Origin: Flavobacteriales bacterium
GTDB taxonomy: Bacteria; Bacteroidota; Bacteroidia; Flavobacteriales_G; JALEGO01
Reading direction: 5' to 3'
Length of the DNA stretch: 64,000 nt
Assembly (NCBI GenBank): GCA_020628935.1
Contig: JAHDEG010000009.1
Span: forward strand, 62,001 to 126,000
Numbering within the stretch: position 1 is the first letter of the stretch; every line of letters starts with the position of its first letter. Below, in pieces: positions 1 through 8,443 of this stretch. A program made the translations under genes and the position numbers. The notes beneath the pieces are model-generated. The model did not search any database. It was not told the origin of the DNA and saw only the letters and a program-made list of their open reading frames with translations.

Positions 1-192
1 TTTTGTTACAACTGTGGGGAGAAGAATATTGTAAGCTAAAATTGAGTTTTTCTTGATCTAGCAAAAAATCTGATCATTTATTTCAACTTTGCCGTCTAAC
101 TAGACAGGCAGTTTTTATCATCAACATCCTAACTTTTACAAGGTCAATTGAATTGTAATTAAAGCTAGCTAAATACTAGATGTGTGACCGCT
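1..192. other. Left-edge noncoding stretch
   Basis: No coding region is supported here. A small hairpin lies at about 101-119 (GCC-GTCT, loop AACT, AGAC-A-GGC) and is followed by a short T run. It could end a plus-strand gene lying left of the window, but the stem is short and has a bulge. The stop codon of the minus-strand phosphoesterase gene begins at 193. Confidence 0.4.
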
Positions 193-3100
193 TTAAAACA
201 AAAAGCTCATATTTACGTTAAATAGATTCTCTTCATTTGATATTTGGTATATAGCAGAGATAACAGATCTCTTGAAAGGTGTTGCCCAAACTCCACCACC
301 GTAGCTACCGTGCCATTTTGATGAATTCTCATTTTCTATAAAAACTTTACCATTATCTAAATAAGTTAATATTCCTAAGGACGAGGGAAATAAGTACGTT
401 CTGAAACTTACTAGTTTAATTCTTAAATCAATGTTGTTAAACAACACTGATCTTCCAGAAAACCTAAATCTTCTGTACCCTCTTAAGTTACCTTGATTAA
501 TATTTAATGTTCTCCCCCCTAATGAACCTGCTTGATAGAAGGCATATTCCCCTAATATTGTTGAACCACCAAAACGAACCGCCAAAGTTGGTTTAATTTT
601 CATGTTACCTGATATGAAAATACCCAATTGGGATTCTAATTTGCTATTTCCTCTTTTGTAGGCTGAATTATATAAATAATTACCTGAAGTTTCCCAGAAA
701 ATTCCTTTTGTAGGAGCAGTTTCACTGTTTACAGTGTTGTAATTGTATTGGAATTGTAGGCCTAAAAGACTGGCAGCGTCAAACGCAACATTATCTAAAT
801 TGGAGGATGGCGATGATATAAACTTATCATTTTCTGGTTTAACATTTACAAATTGATATAACGGTCCTATTCTAAATGTTTTGGCTTTTGAAATTCTCCT
901 TTGTGACGCTATAAAGATATTGGCTTGATTAAACCTATAGTTATAGAAAGAAGGATTACTGTTTAGAACTTTGGTTTCGTTTCCTAAACCATAGAAATTA
1001 GTATTTCCATTAGGCGACAAAATTCGAACGTCAATGTGAAGGTCATTTTTGCCAAATAGGTTAAACAAATTACCTTGAGCAAGGAATGAATAAGCATCAG
1101 TTTTAAGAGCTTTTGCCCCTTTTATAGTTAAATCTATTGAACGTGGTTTTTTTCTCCAGTCGTGCTTTTGGATTATTGCACCTAGACCTAAAAACAAGCC
1201 ATCATCTACATTAAATCCATAGGCTGGGACAGGTATTATTTTGTCTTCCACAAATCTTTCGTCTGTATATAAGTTGACATCAGATTCTTTTTTCAGTTTC
1301 TCTTTAGTTTCTGATCCTCCCTGAATTTTAGTGCCTTCAGTATCGTACACCATCGTTTTTTTTCTAATACCATCTACTTGTGAGTTATCAAAAACTTCGT
1401 CCGCACCGTCTCCGCCAATTAGCCGGACTAAAATACCTTGCTTTCCGCTTCCGGTTACGTGAAATTTATCGTCATTGCCGAATCCATAAATTCTGATTTC
1501 TTTGGTTTCGCTTTTTTTGAATTCTCTACTATAAAACAAGTTTTTTTGCTCGTCATCCTTTGACTTTCTATAAACATTTACACTAGTATTTCCATTCTGC
1601 ATTCTCACAATTTCGAAGAGTTCTTTTTTATCACTCCCTAAAACTTCAACTTCTTCGGCCAGCAGATTATAATACTCCTTGGCATACTTCACAATATCAT
1701 CTCTTCTTTGTTTAAGTTTTGAGGTAATCTCCTCTCCATTTAACTTGTAGATTTGCTCAGGAAACTGTTGAATTGCATTATTTATGACTTCATCGCTTAA
1801 ATTTTGCTGTAGCTCTGTCGAAATATCGATCCATTGTTTTTCTGTCAAGCGAGTTAAAAATTTTCTATCAAATGACCTTCCGTTAATAGTTAAGTTGTCA
1901 ATTCGCTTTATTTTGTGATTAAAACTATACATTTTAGGCATACCCCAATCTCTGGTAGCTAACCACGGTACTATGCCGTCTATTTTATCAAAAACTTGAT
2001 CTCTATCTCTGGGGATTGGTCTGTAAACATCTCCATCATTTGAAGTGTAACCTTTTATTTCATTACAAACTTTGTTTTCACCATCACAATCAAACCTGGC
2101 CCATCTCCATTGATCTTCATGCCTATCCCAGTCTCCCACCCAAATATCAAATAGCCTGTTAATAAGAACGTTTTTTTCATCTACTAAATTATCATTGCTC
2201 TTATGGATGTCTTCGAGTAATTCTGTAGTGCTTACTCCTTCATCTGCAAATCCGAAATTACTCACATCGGTTAAATCTCTATTAGCTCTTTGCTCAAACA
2301 ATGCCAGAGTATTTTTATAGATATCTCTAAACTTGCCAAGCTGTGGATCATCTGGAACATAAACAAGCTTTGATTTTTTATGATAAATACCGGCAGCCTC
2401 AGCTAATGGAGCAATTACAAATGCTCCGTATGGATGTGCCATCGAAACTTGATCGTTCACGAAATCTCCAATCCATGTATCCATCAAATCGCTATCTAAC
2501 GTTTTGGTTGGGTCTTTTTTAATTGATCTTAATACGAACTGATCTCCTATATCATTTTCTAACCTTAATGATTTAGTTTGCTTTCCACCTCCGAGTTTTA
2601 CTGGAGTTAATCCTCCCTCAACTGTTTTAAGATCAATGAGAGGCACCTCAACTGGTGTTAACCAAGCATCCCTGTAATGATCTCCTAAAAATAAGCGTTT
2701 AATTTTACCCGCCTCAAATTTATCATCTGCGGCCAAGGTAATTGTACTGTCTCGAAAATCGTATTCTACTGAATCTGGTGCTTGAATTATCCCTTTAATT
2801 ATTTTTTCTCGATATACAAGTTCTTCACTAGGTTCTTTTGTTGACTTAACCGCCCAAAATTCTAACCAGGCATCGCCATTTTCTAAATAACTAAGTTTTG
2901 AATAGCCCTGCTGCTCATAGGTAAATTTAGCGCCATTTCCTTTTTTTAGATATTTTGTTTTACATGCTGAACCACTAACAATATGATGGAATCTTTCTTT
3001 CTGGAAATATTGTAAATTATGATCGTGACCAGCTGCATAAATCAAATTAGGATGGTTTTTAAACGCTTCTAAAAAAGCATTTTTCATAAGAGTATATCGC

Positions 3101-3954
3101 GGGTTACCTATATCTTGTCTGTGAGAAATAAATTTGCGATAGAGAGGAAAAATTGATCCTACTATAGGTAGAGGCAGGTATATTTTTGGCTTTTTTATAC
3201 TGAATGGAAAAAGGTGTTCCTTCCAGCTTGTAAATCCTCCATGACTACCATTACTTATGATTGGATGATGGGCTGTAATTAAAATTTGCTTATCAGCATT
3301 ATTATCGATTATATTTTTAAGGCGCTGAATAAGTTCTGCTTCTGAACTCACTTTACACCCATCCTTTTTGCCTCTAGGCTTTTCCCACTTGTGTAACCAC
3401 CATTGAGTATCAACAACTATAAGTATAACATCATCACTCAATTTAACTTCTACAGGTCCTGGACATGCGCCATCAGGCAAAAATGTATTTCCTTTATTTA
3501 GTCTTTTTTCAACATAAGCCTCCTCCCTTTCAACATATTCCCATCCGCCTTTTGACCATAAGTTCCAATCGTGGTTACCAGGTATAAAAACTACATTTCC
3601 ATCAAATCCTTTAGTGGCATCAATTTGTTCATTTAAGTTTTTTTCGGCATTTATTCTTTCCTCTGAACCATCATCGGGTGGAAGACCATGAGAGTATACG
3701 TTATCACCTAAATATACTACGGTACTATTTTTTGATGCGGTTTTAAGGTGGTCATTCAATAGATTTACTCCTGAATATTCTATTTTAGATGTTGCACCAC
3801 CATCCCCAATTAAAAACACAGTGTGTTGTACTGGCGCTGCAAAAGTATCTAAGTTTAGTAAATAGTCTTTCTCACTATAGTGTGGCTTTTGACTATTGAC
3901 TGTATTAAAAATTGATAAGAAAGCTATTAAAGATGTTATGAATGACTTTATCAT
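193..3954 (-). CDS. Calcineurin-like phosphoesterase fused to an outer-membrane beta-barrel
   Basis: A 1253-residue exported protein. A signal peptide (residues 1-22) precedes a calcineurin-type metallophosphoesterase domain, whose metal-ligand motifs are visible in order: GDGG (50-53), GDN (83-85), GNHD (126-129), AHHP (228-231) and GHDH (309-312). A long middle region of unknown role follows. The last roughly 350 residues look like a BamA/Omp85-type surface-antigen barrel, with alternating aromatic strands and a terminal Phe typical of outer-membrane proteins. The enzyme domain would therefore be anchored at the outer membrane; its substrate is not evident. It is the last gene of a five-gene operon, and its ATG overlaps the upstream gene's TGA by 4 bp. 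The domain calls are good; which side of the membrane the enzyme faces is inference. Confidence 0.85.
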   Translation of the reverse strand: MIKSFITSLIAFLSIFNTVNSQKPHYSEKDYLLNLDTFAAPVQHTVFLIGDGGATSKIEYSGVNLLNDHLKTASKNSTVVYLGDNVYSHGLPPDDGSEERINAEKNLNEQIDATKGFDGNVVFIPGNHDWNLWSKGGWEYVEREEAYVEKRLNKGNTFLPDGACPGPVEVKLSDDVILIVVDTQWWLHKWEKPRGKKDGCKVSSEAELIQRLKNIIDNNADKQILITAHHPIISNGSHGGFTSWKEHLFPFSIKKPKIYLPLPIVGSIFPLYRKFISHRQDIGNPRYTLMKNAFLEAFKNHPNLIYAAGHDHNLQYFQKERFHHIVSGSACKTKYLKKGNGAKFTYEQQGYSKLSYLENGDAWLEFWAVKSTKEPSEELVYREKIIKGIIQAPDSVEYDFRDSTITLAADDKFEAGKIKRLFLGDHYRDAWLTPVEVPLIDLKTVEGGLTPVKLGGGKQTKSLRLENDIGDQFVLRSIKKDPTKTLDSDLMDTWIGDFVNDQVSMAHPYGAFVIAPLAEAAGIYHKKSKLVYVPDDPQLGKFRDIYKNTLALFEQRANRDLTDVSNFGFADEGVSTTELLEDIHKSNDNLVDEKNVLINRLFDIWVGDWDRHEDQWRWARFDCDGENKVCNEIKGYTSNDGDVYRPIPRDRDQVFDKIDGIVPWLATRDWGMPKMYSFNHKIKRIDNLTINGRSFDRKFLTRLTEKQWIDISTELQQNLSDEVINNAIQQFPEQIYKLNGEEITSKLKQRRDDIVKYAKEYYNLLAEEVEVLGSDKKELFEIVRMQNGNTSVNVYRKSKDDEQKNLFYSREFKKSETKEIRIYGFGNDDKFHVTGSGKQGILVRLIGGDGADEVFDNSQVDGIRKKTMVYDTEGTKIQGGSETKEKLKKESDVNLYTDERFVEDKIIPVPAYGFNVDDGLFLGLGAIIQKHDWRKKPRSIDLTIKGAKALKTDAYSFLAQGNLFNLFGKNDLHIDVRILSPNGNTNFYGLGNETKVLNSNPSFYNYRFNQANIFIASQRRISKAKTFRIGPLYQFVNVKPENDKFISSPSSNLDNVAFDAASLLGLQFQYNYNTVNSETAPTKGIFWETSGNYLYNSAYKRGNSKLESQLGIFISGNMKIKPTLAVRFGGSTILGEYAFYQAGSLGGRTLNINQGNLRGYRRFRFSGRSVLFNNIDLRIKLVSFRTYLFPSSLGILTYLDNGKVFIENENSSKWHGSYGGGVWATPFKRSVISAIYQISNEENLFNVNMSFLF

Positions 3955-5012
3955 TTTTGTTTAAATTTTTTTGGAGGAACAAGAAAAATGCTAGTATTTA
4001 ATATTAAACCATCGGTTAATCTGTTTGTAAATAACGGATTATTTCTTCTCTGGAAATTATTTTCAGTTGAGATTCCAAATTCAACATTTCTGCGGTAGCC
4101 TATGTCAATTCCACCCCATAGAAAATCGTAAATTTCTTTCTCAAATCGTATTTTACTGATAAAGGAGGAACTTTCTAAGTATAAATTTTCAGATGAAATT
4201 GTTGGCATATAAATGTTATATCTATCGCCAGAAACTCGATTGACGAAAAGCAAAATATTTGATGGATTAATACCGTATCTTAACTCAATTTTATAGGGCA
4301 ATGCAAGCTCTATGCTTAAATAGTCGTTAAACCTTTTTTCATACGATAGTATGGGCAGTAATATTCGTCTTCCAAAGGTATAGCTGAAACTTAAACCCGC
4401 GCCCCACGTTAAATCTCTTGATAGCTTGAAACCATATAGCACTGTTGCGGAGGCTCTTAAATAATCAAGTAATGGATTTTCTAGCTTATTTGCGTAATCT
4501 CCACTTAATCTAAAACCTACTCTAGCGGCTAGGTATTTATTTGGCTTAAACGCTTTTATTGTATAAAATTTTAGTGCCAGAGTTTGGAGTGGCTTGCGGT
4601 TAAGAAGTACAAAGAAATCATTGTCTGTTCTAAGATTATCTTTGAACTTATATTTTTGGCCAGAATATTCAAATCCCATTAAAAATTTAAAACTAGGTTT
4701 TAATAATACGGGCAATCTAATCTTAAATTGTGATACTCTGTCTCTGGTGATTTCCTCAGAATATTGCTTATCATTAAATTCTGAATTTATTGAATAATTC
4801 AATACGTTTTTGTAATTGAAAATAATCCCTTTGGGCCTACTTAGTCCTTCAATGCCTGGCTGACAATAGCCGTTTGAATCACATATCCCATTTGCCTGAA
4901 GATCAATTATATTGGAATGTGGTGTAAGTGTTTGTGCACTAGCACCTTCACATATTGTTATGGACAGGCTGATAAAGAAAGCTGATATTTTGAAGAAACT
5001 GTTTTCCGACAT
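3951..5012 (-). CDS. Putative outer-membrane beta-barrel protein
   Basis: A 353-residue protein with an N-terminal signal peptide (cleavage probably after SAQ at about residue 27). The body is rich in alternating polar/aromatic strands (RVGFRLSGDY, SIELALPYKI, WGGIDIGYRR), as expected of a small outer-membrane barrel. It resembles the uncharacterised DUF6268-type barrels of Bacteroidota, but I recognise that family only loosely. It starts 6 bp after the cyclase-like gene and overlaps the phosphoesterase-barrel gene by 4 bp, so it is translationally linked to both. No function is assigned beyond outer-membrane localisation. Confidence 0.7.
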   Translation of the reverse strand: MSENSFFKISAFFISLSITICEGASAQTLTPHSNIIDLQANGICDSNGYCQPGIEGLSRPKGIIFNYKNVLNYSINSEFNDKQYSEEITRDRVSQFKIRLPVLLKPSFKFLMGFEYSGQKYKFKDNLRTDNDFFVLLNRKPLQTLALKFYTIKAFKPNKYLAARVGFRLSGDYANKLENPLLDYLRASATVLYGFKLSRDLTWGAGLSFSYTFGRRILLPILSYEKRFNDYLSIELALPYKIELRYGINPSNILLFVNRVSGDRYNIYMPTISSENLYLESSSFISKIRFEKEIYDFLWGGIDIGYRRNVEFGISTENNFQRRNNPLFTNRLTDGLILNTSIFLVPPKKFKQK

Positions 5013-5018
5013 TTCTAT

Positions 5019-6089
5019 TTATTGCTTTAACATATATCTATTTAACTTTAGAAGTGATATTTTGGACATAAGCGCAAGCATGAGTTTAAGTGGTAAATCT
5101 GTTATTTGTAGAAATTTTTTCTTGAATGAATATGTAATATTCATTGTAACCTCACTTAAAGACTCACTTTTTTTCTCTATTAGTATTTCAATTCTTAATG
5201 GCGCAAACTTACTAAAGCGCTTACATTTGTTTACATAACTAATAACCCCGTCTTCTGGGTTTTGATAAACCACATGAAGGTTCATTTCTATTATCTCTTT
5301 TAAATATTGGTTTCTGGGATCATAAACTCCAAGGCCTTTACTGTAATCTTTAACAGCTCTTAAGCCATAAATCCAATGTATTTTCAAGCTTTCATTATTA
5401 ACAACGTTGTGAATATCTAAAAAATTTCTCTCTATGCTTACTGAGGCAGAAATTTTATTAGATGTACTCAAAACCTCCAGATCCTCATGTGGTTTAGTTA
5501 TTGAGGATTTCAAATGATTTAAGGTTATGTAACTATAACAGAGAGTTCCGTAGTCATCTAACTGGCATTCGCCAATAAGTATTTCAAATTTTTTATCCTC
5601 CCTTAAATCCCTAGAGGTAACTGGAACATTTGTCATTACCAAATATTCATTGGAATTAATATTGTTTTTTAGCAATCGGTGAGCAAGTGTTACATCAGGG
5701 CCTAATAATTGCTGATGATTTCTAATTGTTTTTAAAAATGACTTGCCATAGTGGTAAACAAATTTTATCTCTAAATCAGGGGTGGTGGAGTAGCTACCAC
5801 ATTGACAAATCCTATCCCCCGTATAAAGCTGTAAATACCTATGAAATGCTAAATAAGTAACTTCTACTTGTTGAATAAGTTCTTCAAACGTAGGTTCTTT
5901 ACCCATTCTATAGAAGAACACTGCATCCCCCTCTATTTCAGACACTTTTAAATTAAGAATGTTTGAGTCAATGATAATTTCTAATAATTCAGAAATAAGA
6001 TGGGCACTATGCTCTTTACTAACGTTATTTATAAACTTAGTAAACCCTGAAATATCAGGGATAAAGAACATACACGGTTTGAATTTCAT
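5019..6089 (-). CDS. DUF2652 protein: class III nucleotide-cyclase-like domain plus SRPBCC-like domain
   Basis: A 356-residue protein without a signal peptide or membrane helix. Residues 1-175 match the class III cyclase fold: PDISGFT (11-17) holds the first metal Asp (D12) and EIEGD (51-55) the second (D55). At the purine-selecting position, four residues before D55, there is Glu (E51), as in guanylate cyclases rather than the Lys of adenylate cyclases. The GPDVTLAHRLL motif aligns with the VNxAxR motif of cyclases, keeping the transition-state Arg but replacing Asn by Thr. The C-terminal half resembles the SRPBCC domain seen in DUF2652 proteins. The gene lies 9 bp downstream of an HD/Pycsar-effector-like gene. 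Cyclase activity is inference; it could be a degenerate sensor. Confidence 0.75.
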   Translation of the reverse strand: MKFKPCMFFIPDISGFTKFINNVSKEHSAHLISELLEIIIDSNILNLKVSEIEGDAVFFYRMGKEPTFEELIQQVEVTYLAFHRYLQLYTGDRICQCGSYSTTPDLEIKFVYHYGKSFLKTIRNHQQLLGPDVTLAHRLLKNNINSNEYLVMTNVPVTSRDLREDKKFEILIGECQLDDYGTLCYSYITLNHLKSSITKPHEDLEVLSTSNKISASVSIERNFLDIHNVVNNESLKIHWIYGLRAVKDYSKGLGVYDPRNQYLKEIIEMNLHVVYQNPEDGVISYVNKCKRFSKFAPLRIEILIEKKSESLSEVTMNITYSFKKKFLQITDLPLKLMLALMSKISLLKLNRYMLKQ

Positions 6090-6098
6090 TCGTAATCT

Positions 6099-7268
6099 TT
6101 AAAGTATAAAGAACGATACTACAAATGTAATCACCACAACAATCATCCCATACATAAACGTATTGTAACAGATTTTTAAAAACCTATATTTGTGGTGCAA
6201 TACGCTACCCAATTCATGTAGATCTAGCATAAGTGAACCGTACAAATCCTTCTTATCTGCCATCAAATCCCATATTTTTTCTTCGAAACTATGATAAGGG
6301 TATTTATGAAAATTACCAAAAAAAAGTGGGTTCTCCCTTTTAATACTTACTTCGCGATCAGGGTCTTTTTTTACTTTTGGAGAGGTTGATAATGTAGCAA
6401 ATACAATGGTTATAATACAAACTGTAACTAATAGTATAGAAGGAATTATTAAGTAAGGATTGTCGTCAAAGTGCCTAAACAAAGTTGAAAACGAAATTGA
6501 AAGTATAATTGCATTTATGCTTAACATAATATTTGCTTTGTTATCGGCTATTGAACTTAAATCCATATGGTTTCTAAATGCAACTCTAAATAGCGTCTCA
6601 ACTCCCCTTGATGGAATGTTATTCTTTCTCTCCTTTAATATTTTTTTTGCTTTTCTTTTTTTCTCTTGTGCTATTAAATCAGATTTAATTGCTCTTAATT
6701 TAATTATATTTTTATTTTTTCGTACTGAGTATTCTCTAATTGCGTACTGAGTGAAAAACTTATGTCTTATTAAAAAATCTATCTCTGAATCAGGCCACTG
6801 GTAGGACGCTGGCATTGCGTTTTTTAATCCCCACTCTATTCGTAATAACTCTGAGGTATCAAAATATTTTTTCTTTCCAATAGATAATAAGTCAGCATCA
6901 CAAATAATTCCTTCTAAAAGATTATTTGGAGTTTGGGGATGTTTAGTTGCATTAATAATTGAGCTTATTTTATCGATAACTTCAGGATCACATTCTAAAC
7001 TAGCTAAAAAAGCCGAACACAGTTTAACACTCTCATCCTCATGATTATTATAGCTGGATAAGTACCCTGTATCGTGAAACCAGGCAGCTATTAACAATAC
7101 ATACTTGTCGCTTTTAGAGACATCCGAATTTTTTGCAATTTCTTTTGCATTATTTACAACATCTATTGTGTGCTTAAGATTATGATAAGGCAACCGATCA
7201 CTGGTTGACTCCTTAAACAGTTTAACAACATACAACTCTGCATTCTTTAGTATCTCCTTTAAATCCAT
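6099..7268 (-). CDS. HD-domain phosphohydrolase fused to Pycsar-effector-like (DUF5706) membrane domain
   Basis: A 389-residue protein of two parts. Residues 1-200 are an HD-type metal-dependent phosphohydrolase: H29/H33, H65-D66 in WFHDTGY, and a late DAD (124-126) complete the metal set. Residues 225-389 match the PycTM/DUF5706 effector domain, with the hallmark HMDLSSIADNKANIMLS (234-250) and three predicted membrane helices (about 247-267, 272-293, 369-389). A basic linker (about 184-215) joins the halves. PycTM domains are known as cyclic-pyrimidine-nucleotide effectors in Pycsar phage defence. Here the effector is fused to a possible nucleotide-degrading HD domain and directly precedes a cyclase-like gene. 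The domain calls are firm; the signalling role is inference. Confidence 0.85.
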   Translation of the reverse strand: MDLKEILKNAELYVVKLFKESTSDRLPYHNLKHTIDVVNNAKEIAKNSDVSKSDKYVLLIAAWFHDTGYLSSYNNHEDESVKLCSAFLASLECDPEVIDKISSIINATKHPQTPNNLLEGIICDADLLSIGKKKYFDTSELLRIEWGLKNAMPASYQWPDSEIDFLIRHKFFTQYAIREYSVRKNKNIIKLRAIKSDLIAQEKKRKAKKILKERKNNIPSRGVETLFRVAFRNHMDLSSIADNKANIMLSINAIILSISFSTLFRHFDDNPYLIIPSILLVTVCIITIVFATLSTSPKVKKDPDREVSIKRENPLFFGNFHKYPYHSFEEKIWDLMADKKDLYGSLMLDLHELGSVLHHKYRFLKICYNTFMYGMIVVVITFVVSFFIL

Positions 7269-8165
7269 TTAGTTCACTTTATTGTACTCAAAAAATAAAA
7301 CATTTGCCTTACCTCCCCTAGCTTCGTTAGATATATACATATTCCCTAACTCATCAAAAGTAATTCCCTCGGGTTGCTTAAACTTGTCTCCATCAAGGTG
7401 CACGGCTGTATGTAAAGCTCCATCGCTATTTAGTACTACTAACGTGTTACCAACAGATGATAATATATACACCCTTTTTGTTATCGGATGAATAGCTATT
7501 CCAGACGGATTAAAAGTAGCGTTACCTTTACCAGATTTCTCCAAAAATTTATCATATAGTCTTTGAGTATTTCCAGATCTTTTTAAATCCCTTACAGCAT
7601 CTAAGTTGATCAAAAATTGAGGTTCTTCCTCTACCTTACCCGTGCTTAAATCAAACTTGTATACAGCTTTACTTCCTTTGAAATCATCTTTTTGTTTACC
7701 CGGTCTGTCTTTACATGCGAGAAAGAGCGCATTTAATTCTTCAGAATAGCAAAGTCCTTCTACATCATTGTCGGAATTTAAAAACCCTTCAATTTTCTTT
7801 GTAGTAACATTACCCTCTTTTAGTCCTTTCACCTCATACAAATTACCCGTATTTTTAGCTACATAAACAATGTTTTCGACAACGGTTATGCCTTCATAGT
7901 CTTGATTTTTACCAAATTCTATCTCGCTGAGAATTTCATTTTCCTTTACATTTAAGACGTAAATTTTGCCTTTCTCATCATTTATACAATATAAAATATT
8001 GCTTCCTACGTAGGCTAATCCAGATATTTCATCTAATTCGTTCGGTAGTTTAATTTTGTTTGTTACTTTTTTAAGATTATAAGGAAAATTGGGTGCTGAA
8101 GATTTGGATCTGTTTATGCAAGAAATACTCACCAGCGAAATAGCTATAAATAATAATCGGGTCAT
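7269..8165 (-). CDS. SdiA-regulated-type beta-propeller lipoprotein
   Basis: A 298-residue lipoprotein: a short hydrophobic signal ends in a lipobox with Cys16 (VSISC). The rest consists of repeated propeller blades (ISGLAYVGSNILYCIND, EGITVVENIVYVAKN, SGIAIHPITKRVYILSS, EGITFDELGNMYISNE), typical of the SdiA-regulated/NHL-like family, which often acts as a surface or periplasmic binding or esterase-like scaffold. It is the first gene of the operon ending at 193, and its stop abuts the next start without a gap. I see no catalytic residues that would assign a reaction. No clean Bacteroidota promoter was found immediately upstream. Confidence 0.75.
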   Translation of the reverse strand: MTRLLFIAISLVSISCINRSKSSAPNFPYNLKKVTNKIKLPNELDEISGLAYVGSNILYCINDEKGKIYVLNVKENEILSEIEFGKNQDYEGITVVENIVYVAKNTGNLYEVKGLKEGNVTTKKIEGFLNSDNDVEGLCYSEELNALFLACKDRPGKQKDDFKGSKAVYKFDLSTGKVEEEPQFLINLDAVRDLKRSGNTQRLYDKFLEKSGKGNATFNPSGIAIHPITKRVYILSSVGNTLVVLNSDGALHTAVHLDGDKFKQPEGITFDELGNMYISNEARGGKANVLFFEYNKVN

Positions 8166-8271
8166 TTTATATTATTTCTATTTTATTAACTCTATAACTT
8201 TTATTTAATATTCTTTAAATACTCTCATTAACAAATTTGAGGTACTCACCTGCTTTAAATTAAATTAAAAC

Positions 8272-8310
8272 AAAAAAAAAGAGTTTTAACTTAGTTAGTT
8301 AAAACTCTTT
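8272..8310 (-). terminator. Rho-independent terminator after tRNA-Glu
   Basis: A perfect 10-bp stem (GAGTTTTAAC at 8281-8290, GTTAAAACTC at 8298-8307) with a 7-base loop is followed, in the minus direction, by nine T residues. It lies just beyond the tRNA 3' end. A short T run on the other side means it could also work on the plus strand. Confidence 0.8.
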
Positions 8311-8312
8311 TG

Positions 8313-8384
8313 TAGCCCATAGGGGAATCGAACCCCTGTTTCCAGGATGAAAACCTGATGTCCTAACCCCTAGACGAATGGGCC
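8313..8384 (-). tRNA. tRNA-Glu (anticodon TTC)
   Basis: The reverse strand folds into a full cloverleaf: a 7-bp acceptor stem GGCCCAT/ATGGGCT (first pair G-U) with discriminator A, a D-arm containing GGGGTTAGGAC, the anticodon loop TTTTCAT with anticodon TTC, and a T-arm CAGGGGTTCGATTCCCCTA. The 3' CCA is not encoded. It stands alone between a promoter-like element and a terminator. Confidence 0.95.
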
Positions 8385-8398
8385 AATTGATTAGAATA

Positions 8399-8428
8399 CG
8401 AAATTAGTATATTATTCATATTCCGCAA
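8399..8428 (-). promoter_or_regulatory. Bacteroidota housekeeping promoter for tRNA-Glu
   Basis: On the minus strand, TTG (8428-8426), a 19-bp spacer and TAATTTCG (8406-8399) match the Bacteroidota TTG-N19-TAnnTTTG promoter with one mismatch in the -7 box. The predicted start is a few bases upstream of the mature tRNA 5' end at 8384. Confidence 0.6.
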
Positions 8429-8443
8429 AAAAAAATTGACTTT

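Noticed and set aside
5019-8165. Calling the operon a phage-defence Pycsar system
   Set aside because: Neighbours are envelope proteins rather than defence genes, the cyclase-like protein lacks the usual Asn, and HD-PycTM fusions may be housekeeping; kept as a hypothesis only.
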